Positions 57,321-64,000 of a DNA stretch of 64,000 nt are shown here, one piece after another. This DNA comes from Mangifera indica (Eukaryota; Streptophyta; Magnoliopsida; Sapindales; Anacardiaceae). Numbering within the stretch: position 1 is the first letter of the stretch; every line of letters begins with the position of its first letter. Where the stretch lies: positions 4,761,501-4,825,500 of the forward strand of contig NC_058154.1 in the NCBI RefSeq assembly GCF_011075055.1, written 5' to 3'. The notes below the pieces were generated by a model, which was not told the DNA's origin, searched no databases, and saw nothing but the letters and a program-made list of their open reading frames with translations. Position numbers and translations under genes: made by a program.

Positions 57321-58464
57321 CTAGTATAAGCTACGTAGCCTTTGATTTTGTGTTCGTGCATCACTATAAAAAAAAAAAATTTTTTGCATTATTCATCATC
57401 AAGTGAGTCGGCAGTAGAAAATTCAACATCAAAATTCTTCATACAAGTGGTTCGGCAACATCAAATCAAGAGGAGCCGCAAATGCACCAAAGTTCCATTC
57501 CTTGCCGATTTGTATCAAGTATCACCAAAATCACATATCATGATCAAGCTTCAAGAGGTTTTCGAAGGCATCCAGATTTGTTTAGCTAAGAGTTTTAGTG
57601 TTAATCAGTCAAAAAAAAAAAGGAAAGGAAGTCGAATTTAGTAGTGGTCGAATTTACTACTGTAAAAGGCCATAATTCAATTTTTTTTATTGTTAGCTCT
57701 AATTGTCAAGGGACTGTAATTTGTAATTCTCTTTAGAAAGTGAGTAGTAAAGGTTCAACTCAAATAAGAACTCTAAAGGGAAATTCTGTGTTTGACTTCT
57801 GAATTATTTTTACTTGAATTTATTTTATAAATAAATTAGTATGTCTAGTTTAATTCTGAAAACTTTCATAATTTTATAAATTATATACTATTTATTAAAA
57901 TTGTTACAAAATTGTGTGTCCAATTTAGAAGATTTTTGGCAATTTTAGTAATTTGTGACAAAATTTTGTTTTACATGGCTTTTAAACATTTTTAGGTTGA
58001 TACATTTTTTATTTAAAACATCAATATGTTAATTTTATGTCTGCAAAATTTCGTAAACTTTTTAGTTATATAGAATTGTGTAAAATTTCTGGAAGCTTGA
58101 GCCATCAAACCTAAAAACTATTGATAGTGTCCATGAGCTATGGAAGGAAGTAATTTTTGAGAAGTTTTATATATACTTTTTAAAGTTGAATAATTTTTAT
58201 AAACTATTTATATGTCTTTTTTGTCCTCGCAAAGTTTCATAATGTTTCAATTTGTGTAAAAATTTATAAAATTTATGGAACAAAGGTTGTACAGAGCAGA
58301 CATGCGTTAGTTAAGTCTAAAGTTGTTCATATTGTGTACTTTTAGAATATGTGAAATTAGTTTTGGAATTAAGGATTTTCGGTAGGATTTAAGGATGTTA
58401 CTAAAAGTATTAATACAAGTTGAATTAACTGATTTTGGCTAGAATTTGAATGGGTTATGCATGG

Positions 58465-59177
58465 TGGAAATTGCAAAAACACACACTGTGAATAGCAATC
58501 TGAGGCATGCAACACACATTCAAGTCTTCACACTTTAGATTTTAAGGGAAACATAAAATGTAACCAAGACATAAAGGAAAGTTCCGCCAACCTTGGGGTC
58601 TTCCACCAAGAATGATTGGATAAAGGAAATAAGATAAAAACTAACAAAGCTTTTCTTCAAATTTTCATTCAAAATGCTAACCAACCCTTTTACAAAGTAT
58701 GACCACTTTTTATATAAGGAAGAAATTGTGGCAAAATGGACTTTCCAATACAAAATCTACTAATTTTTTTATACAAAAATCCCTTGAATTAAGCTAAGCC
58801 ATATATTCTAAACCAAGCCCATACATAGTAATTAACTAAAGACAAAAGTGATTTGTTTTTTCCTTAACTTTAGGAATTATGTTTCCTAACTAAAACAACT
58901 AAATTCTAACTTAGTTCCAATGTAACTAAAACCCAATTTTGGGCTCTTTGGACTTCAAAAGTTGCATTTTTGGACCAATTGGAGCAATTACATAAGTGGG
59001 TCTTAAGTCCACTTAAGGAGGCTATACCCAAAGGTGGATTTGGACCAAAATTGTGGAGGTATTGCATCTTTGGGCTTGTATGTTGTTGGAAATTCATTCA
59101 TCTTAACTTCTTGGGTGGCATGGTCACTTGAGGAAGATATGGAGCTCAAAAATAGAGAAGGACCCATGTATGCATCA
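58465..59177 (-). repeat. LTR-G fragment
   Basis: Minus-strand start TGATGCATACATGGG at 59,177; body as in the other G copies (ttccgccaaccttggggtc; TATATAAAAAG-like promoter near 58,715). The left end, at TGGAAATTGC, is the presumed terminus. Flanks do not form a duplication, and part of LTR-A is missing around it. Confidence 0.75.
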
Positions 59178-59623
59178 GTTTTATTTTGAAAGGTTCTAAA
59201 AAAATTTATCAATTATTCATGGTCTATATGTGTAGACACCTCTTCTGTTTGACCTTCTTTTGTTGATCTTCCTTTATTTGATTTTCTTTATCAATATTTG
59301 AATTAAATGTTTAAGTATAAATATATAACATTTAGCTTTTGCTTATAGAGTTGACAGCTCACCCCTTATCATTAACATTTTTGCAGATAGGGTGTAAGTT
59401 CTATTTAGCATTTGAGGGATAAGGAATATAAAGAGTTAGCTAAGAAAACTGATTAAAAGTAAAATAAAATAACTTAGTGATTATTTGGTTGTATGTTTTG
59501 GTTTAAGGACTTTTTGTTCTACTATTTTGTGGTTGAAAAACTTTGTATTCAAGACTTGGCTTTATTTAAGAGATTTTTGAAGTCTTTTGTATGTATGTTT
59601 TATTATGGTTTTGGGGTATTTCA

Positions 59624-59709
59624 AGCTCTTTCCTTGTAGCCTAAATACACATTTACACACTTGGTCAAATTCACAATGGAAAAAAAGGTGATCCATAGAT
59701 TTATCATCT
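59624..59709 (-). pseudogene. LINE zf-RVT scrap
   Basis: Minus strand reads DKSMDHLFFHCEFDQVCK, the conserved half of the LINE C-terminal zinc finger. Only about 28 codons remain, between LTR-A and the next LINE. Confidence 0.7.
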
Positions 59710-61288
59710 TTTTATTTTGGTAATTAATTTTATATTACTACTAAAAATGTCTTATGATGGGACAAACCCTCTGGTTAAGGAAACAAGACACCATTTTGCC
59801 ACAGGACAACCTTCAAGTAATGAAAAAAAAAATGAAGCAAAACAAACAAATGGCTTACAAAGGGCATCCCCTAACTGAGCCGAGAAAAAAAGCAAAATCA
59901 CCAACCAAAACATAACAACAACCTTACAAACAAAGAAAACACCACACCAAAGCAAGAATACAAAGTTGACTTTAAGAAGCAAACCAATACCCAACTGATC
60001 ACCACACCAAAAAACTCGAGGCTTAACTCCTAAAAATGAAAGTTAGGAGATGCCAATTAGATACAATCCGAGAGTTCTCCTCCTAGCTCTTTATCTTCTT
60101 AAGCTCTAAAGCCTTGTCCTTTATATCTCTTCTTACTCTGGCCACAAGATTCTTTATAGTGCTTACTTTATAAGAGAAGACCTAATTGTTTCTTTCTCTC
60201 CAAATGTTAGAGATCATCCAAGTCAACTATATTTTGCAAATGGAATTCTTTAGAGAATTACCCTTCCATGCTAAGGATATGTTCTCCACATAGTTTTTCC
60301 AACTTTCCTTAGAGTAGGTATGACCATAACAATGAAGGATGTTATTCCACACCATGAAACTAAACTCACCAAAGATACACGTTCAAGCCATTACCAACAC
60401 TAATTTTGATGTCTTTGCATAACTCTTCTCTCATCTTCCAAATTTTCCTCTAAGCCCAAGGGTAGTTACCATTAACTGTAACTTCCCAAAAGCTTCTACT
60501 TTACAACTTGACTTTCCTCACCCAATTGACCTAAATTGAAGGACTCATAACTTTAGCAATATCCTAAACATGGAAAGCCGTGATGGTTTTATTCCAATCC
60601 TTACATCTCATAATTCCCAATCTACCTCCCTCCTTAGGGACATAAAATTTTTCACACTTAAGTTTAACTCTATTTTTTCAAGCCTCACACCCTCTCAAAA
60701 GAAGTCTTTAAGTTTGCCATAAATCTCTTTATGGATTCTTGATGGAAGGATGAAGATAGAGGACCTATAGGTTTGCACCCACAAAAGGATCGATTTTATT
60801 AGCACCATTCTACCTCTAGAAGAAAGGAAACGACTCTTTCACGAGTTAATTCTACTCAAGATCTTCTCTATGAGGGGCTTGCAATCCATATAAGAGAGCT
60901 TGGTGTCAATCATAGGAACCCCAAGATATTTGAGAGGAAGAAAGGAAATCACTTTTTTCTTTAGTAAGAACACTGGAGAAATAAACATTGCTTATAGAAT
61001 TGTTATGCCTTTGACTCAACCATTCATAGAATCTCTCCAAAGCATTAACAAGCAAATAAATAGATTTTTCCTCTACTCTATAAAAGAGGATGAGGTCATC
61101 TGCAAAGTAAAAGTGAGTTTTCTTATTCGGCTTGCATTTCTAATAGTTGTGCTTGGCAACTTTTCAAAGAATCCTACATAACACTTCCATGGCTATGACA
61201 AACAAACAAGGAGATATGGGGTCACCTTGTTTAAGACCTCTTTTACTTGTAAAGAATCTCGTCAACTCCCCATTTAAGCTCACTAGAA
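59710..61288 (-). mobile_element. 5'-truncated LINE (1.6 kb)
   Basis: The 3' end lies at a T-rich stretch (ctttttattttgg, 59,709-59,721), followed by a gtaattaatt start like that of the LINE at 47,826. The 5' end is at the LTR-D boundary (61,289). The 3' UTR covers about 59,722-60,050. Confidence 0.8.
60051..61288 (-). pseudogene. LINE ORF2 fragment: RT C-terminal half
   Basis: [38 protein letters not shown], then the catalytic box YFADDLILFYRVEEK; after a shift, DFLPLKYLGVPMIDTKLSYM, CKPLIEKILSRIN, RMVLIKSILL. The linker and zinc-finger parts are degraded. Stops about every 30-60 codons. Confidence 0.82.
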
Positions 61289-63295
61289 TATAACACCTGA
61301 ATTCAGGTATGTTAGTAAACTCTACTTCCAAAATTATCCCTAGAATTGATTTTATAACTTGTTGTTTAAAAAAATTGTAAAAGAATTATAGAAAACTACT
61401 AAATGAACAATAATTTTCAAAGGGGGTAAAATGGTCATTTTAGAAGGATTTAAGAGACAAATTGGGAATGAAAATTGAATGGCACACTTGAAATTATATG
61501 GTGGTGCTAAGGGTTTTTGGTAATTGGCTAAGGATAAAATAGTCATTTATGAAAAAGTTTAAGGGTAAATTAGTCCAAAAAGCTTATAAAACCAACCAAC
61601 TATTCATTTTCTTCTTCCTTGGCTGAGAATCTCCATAATTTTAGCTAAAGTTTTCCTTTAAGCAAAAATTCATTAAAAAACCTAGCTAAACCACCAAATT
61701 TCCAGAGCCTTCGTTATAAAAAGTGTAGATCTATCAATTTTGGTAAGTTCTAAGGTAAAAAGTTTAATTTTTAAGATATGTCAAGTTTAGAGTTTTGATA
61801 GATGATTATATTTTTGGTTGATTAAGGTTGCAAGGAAGAAGAAAAGGAGGATAAGCTTAAATCACCTAATTAGCAAAGAAAAGGTAAGAATTTCATATTT
61901 TATATACTTGAAGTAATTTGAATTAGGTTATTTAAATAACCTTTACTTATATAAGTGTGTAAGGTATTAGAATTAAGGTGATTTATGCTTAAAAGAATAA
62001 AGAAATTTATTAGGACTTATGATGTAAATTTTGCCATAAGGGTATTTTAGACATTTCATATTCTTTGGGTTATCTTAGTGGATTTTGTGTGTTGAATAAG
62101 TGAGAAATGATGAATTGATGAAAGAATTTGTACTAAAAGTAAGCATGTAATTTTTGACTATAAGGATAAAAGTGTCATTTTATGTGATATAGGTTAATAT
62201 TGCTTAATTATGTGCATAATATGTGTAAAAACCATCATAATAAATATGTATATTCATATGAAATGCATGAGATACATATTAATGCATGAGAAAATAATAT
62301 GATGTTTGAGAAGGAGTGAAAAAAATAAGGGAAAACAATGAATGGGCACATTTCATATTATGGTTATACATGTATACATGAGGAATCATAACATATGCAT
62401 GATTTTAGAAAAATTAAAAAAAAGGAAAAACATTTTCTAAGTTATGCATGTTTTCAAAAAATGGAAAACAAATGTTTTTTGGTTTTATAATGACTCATAT
62501 GATACAAGAAATCAGAAAACATGCTTAAAATCCTAACACGCAAGCTGTACTGTATGGACATCAAAGAAAAAAAATGTCAGTTGTACTGTGTGGACAACAA
62601 AGAAAAAAAAAAGTCAGCTGTATTGTATGGATAACAAGAAAAAAATGGAGAAATATGCGTGTAAGAGAGGATTGTACCTTGTATGGTGACTGCGAGTACT
62701 GTCTTATGTAATCTAGATCGGTCAATGAAAATATTTGAAAAAAAAAAACAAAGAGAAAGAATTAGCAAATATTTTATGAAAGTCATTTGCATTAGAATCA
62801 TGCATGCAAGCCTATATGGCTGATAAAGAGTTGAGAAAGATGTATGATCAGAAAATAGAAAAGTCATGACACTCATACATGCATAAATCATAATGAGTGA
62901 ATCATATTTGTATAGTAAGGAATGAATAAATGGGTGAAAGAAGAGAATTATGATATGTGTTTAATGCATGTTCCGTGTCAATTATTTTGTTATAAATAGC
63001 TCAGACACGCTGAGTATGGTAGAGATTAGTACTGGTATGAAATACTTTGAGTATTGAGTATGATCTTCTTATAGAGCCATGGTTGCTCACTCCGTTTAAT
63101 TTAATATTTTACAGGTAAAGAGTTGCAGCAAAGGTTCTTGAGGAGCACTAATGAGACATAAGGCTAAAGGAGAAAGACACCATATTTTTGTTGATTTATA
63201 TGTCTTAATGTATATGTAAATATATGCAAATATATATACTTGATATAAATATTGGTGGATATGTATATATTTTGTTTCCTATAGGTATATATGTG

Positions 63296-63384
<89 letters not shown>

Positions 63385-63640
63385 GGCTAGTTATTGAAAT
63401 TGATTATAAAGTTTTTGTGGGTGGTAATTTTTATGATGGTTACTATTAAGTATTTATTTTGTTAATTGTGATTAAGTTGATGAAAATCTAGTCGGTTGGT
63501 AAGACTAGTTTGTGTGAATTGCTAATTGGGAATGTTACAGGGCATAATTAAAAATAAAAAAAAAATTTCTCTGGGCCTTAAAAAATAGGGGAATTCTTGC
63601 CATTTTTCTGTAACACACCTATTGGTTAGGAAATGTTATA
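61289..63640 (+). repeat. D3 5' LTR (2,352 bp)
   Basis: Reverse complement matches 34,713-37,122 and 29,329-31,599. Carries three minisatellite units (62,528-62,640) and a long AT repeat (63,301-63,372) where the other LTR-D copies have short, interrupted AT runs. Confidence 0.88.
63301..63372. repeat. (AT)n microsatellite
   Basis: About 36 uninterrupted AT units inside the D3 LTR. Confidence 0.95.
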
Positions 63641-63873
63641 TTTTTGGTATTAGAGCGCGATTTTGGGCGCTTAAAGGTAGATTTAATAGAATATGTTATA
63701 ATATAATATATTATAATATTTATATATAGTTTTACATTCTGGTATTGCACATTTGCCCCTCATGTCTCACAGATCAGCTCCCGAGAATCGACTGTAGTAA
63801 GTTGTTTTCTTTGCCTGTTTTCAAATAATATAATAATAAAATCCTTATGTAATTAGACTTATGCAGTTATTAG

Positions 63874-64000
63874 ATGAGGAGTACCACAAGACAAAGACGG
63901 GGTCATGGAAGGGGTATTCAGAGAGAGACGGGAAAACCGTCTAACCCTACCCCGTCAGGTGGTTCAGGATTTGGGCTAGCAAAATTAGAGATATAGTCCG
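63874..64000 (+). pseudogene. D3 gag, N terminus only
   Basis: MRSTTRQRRGHGRGIQRE, then GKPSNPTPSGGSGFG, as in D1 and D2. A stop (TAG) occurs at LAKLEI near the window end, where relatives read LVEIRD. Confidence 0.8.

Larger units (their letters stand above)
56375..57795 (+). mobile_element. F fragment: LTR, primer site and leader
   Basis: LTR of 924 bases (56,375-57,298, TGATGCGAATG to TTATATCA), then TTTGGTATCAGAGCATTAGG, a near-perfect initiator-Met primer site, and about 480 bases of leader that end abruptly. The LTR includes a short frame (56,459-56,659) with GPITQARAKKKKAAIIGLV, the pol-tail type. A 46-bp repeat occurs three times at 56,831-56,967. Confidence 0.8.
45718..59623 (+). 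mobile_element. Ty3/gypsy element A, Tekay/Del-like chromovirus
   Basis: Two long LTRs (about 2.75 kb without insertions) around gag, protease and integrase with a chromodomain-like end. RT and RNase H are missing. Nested pieces: LINE 47,817-49,870; C-family fragment 52,174-54,107; F fragment 56,375-57,795; LTR-G fragment 58,465-59,177. Long LTRs, the gag type and the IPLVKVHW end fit Tekay/Del. The left LTR end is truncated, and no duplication with the right flank (agctc) is found. Confidence 0.85.
55512..59623 (+). repeat. A 3' LTR with two inserted fragments
   Basis: Begins near ttaaaatatctatc (terminal TG decayed) and ends GGGGTATTTCA. Matches the solo LTR-A and the 5' LTR. The F fragment and the LTR-G fragment each replace several hundred bases of LTR sequence rather than simply splitting it. 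Confidence 0.85.
61289..64000 (+). mobile_element. D3: third D-family element, 5' end
   Basis: Plus-strand 5' LTR (61,289-63,640), primer site TTTTTGGTATTAGAGCGCG (63,641-63,659), leader, and the start of gag; the rest lies beyond the window. The LTR start is decayed (TATAACACC). Confidence 0.87.

Noticed and set aside
57342..57641. 99-codon frame after the LTR-F primer site as a possible gag start
   Set aside because: No gag motif; it begins upstream of an A13 run and runs through leader sequence that ends abruptly. Could be a leader peptide, but unsupported.
45425..59709. LINE pieces on both sides of element A being one LINE split by A
   Set aside because: The order is wrong: on the minus strand the zinc-finger piece (59,709) comes before the piece that should precede it (45,690), and no target duplication is present.

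Overview
The window looks like heterochromatic DNA from an angiosperm: AT-rich, made of nested retrotransposons, with no recognisable host gene, tRNA or rRNA. Coding remnants are plant-type L1 LINEs (EN, RT, zf-RVT; ORF1 with a DUF4283-like domain and zinc knuckle) and Ty3/gypsy polyproteins (gag, protease, RT, RNase H, integrase). Primer-binding sites resemble the plant initiator-Met tRNA complement. Nearly every reading frame is broken, so these are remnants. Family letters (A-I, B1, B2) are my own labels.

Left part (1-14,315). An almost complete LINE (1 to ~5,996, minus) abuts LTR-G (5,997-7,525, minus), which carries a solo LTR-B (6,251-7,148, plus). LTR-G interrupts the RT of gypsy element B2 (7,526-14,268, minus). 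The B2 gag is split by a 2.76-kb solo LTR-A (9,473-12,233), and its 5' LTR by an LTR-E copy.

Centre (14,316-45,198). One outer gypsy element, H (plus), carries nested insertions. Element C (14,752-37,508, minus) lies in its 5' LTR. C in turn carries the full-length element B1 (15,594-22,027, minus) inside pol, and a D-family LTR-internal-LTR-internal cluster (27,684-37,122, minus) inside its own 5' LTR. A solo LTR-G (37,583-38,540) also sits in the H 5' LTR, and a solo LTR-I (40,963-43,006) sits in the H RT. Five-base target duplications resolve H (aatac), C (gtaac), B1 (gctaa), LTR-I (acacc) and, with one mismatch, LTR-G.

Right part (45,204-64,000). A LINE scrap and a very short LTR-B terminus precede element A (about 45,718-59,623, plus), a Tekay/Del-like chromovirus with long LTRs. 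Its 5' LTR holds a 5'-truncated LINE. RT and RNase H are missing, and a reversed piece of a C-family element (with a solo LTR-E inside) lies in their place. Its 3' LTR holds an F-family fragment and an LTR-G fragment. A further LINE fragment follows, then a third D-family element whose LTR, primer site and gag start run off the window.

How the parts work together. Each intact element would have made gag particles and a pol polyprotein that copies its RNA from the tRNA-primed site; the LINEs would have copied by target-primed reverse transcription. Here none can, because of stops, deletions and lost catalytic residues. The most unusual features are a pol reading frame running into the 3' LTR in several families, a D-family deletion derivative patched with its own LTR sequence and present twice, and LTR-internal tandem arrays that differ in copy number between sister LTRs. 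I found no evidence of a non-transposon system.
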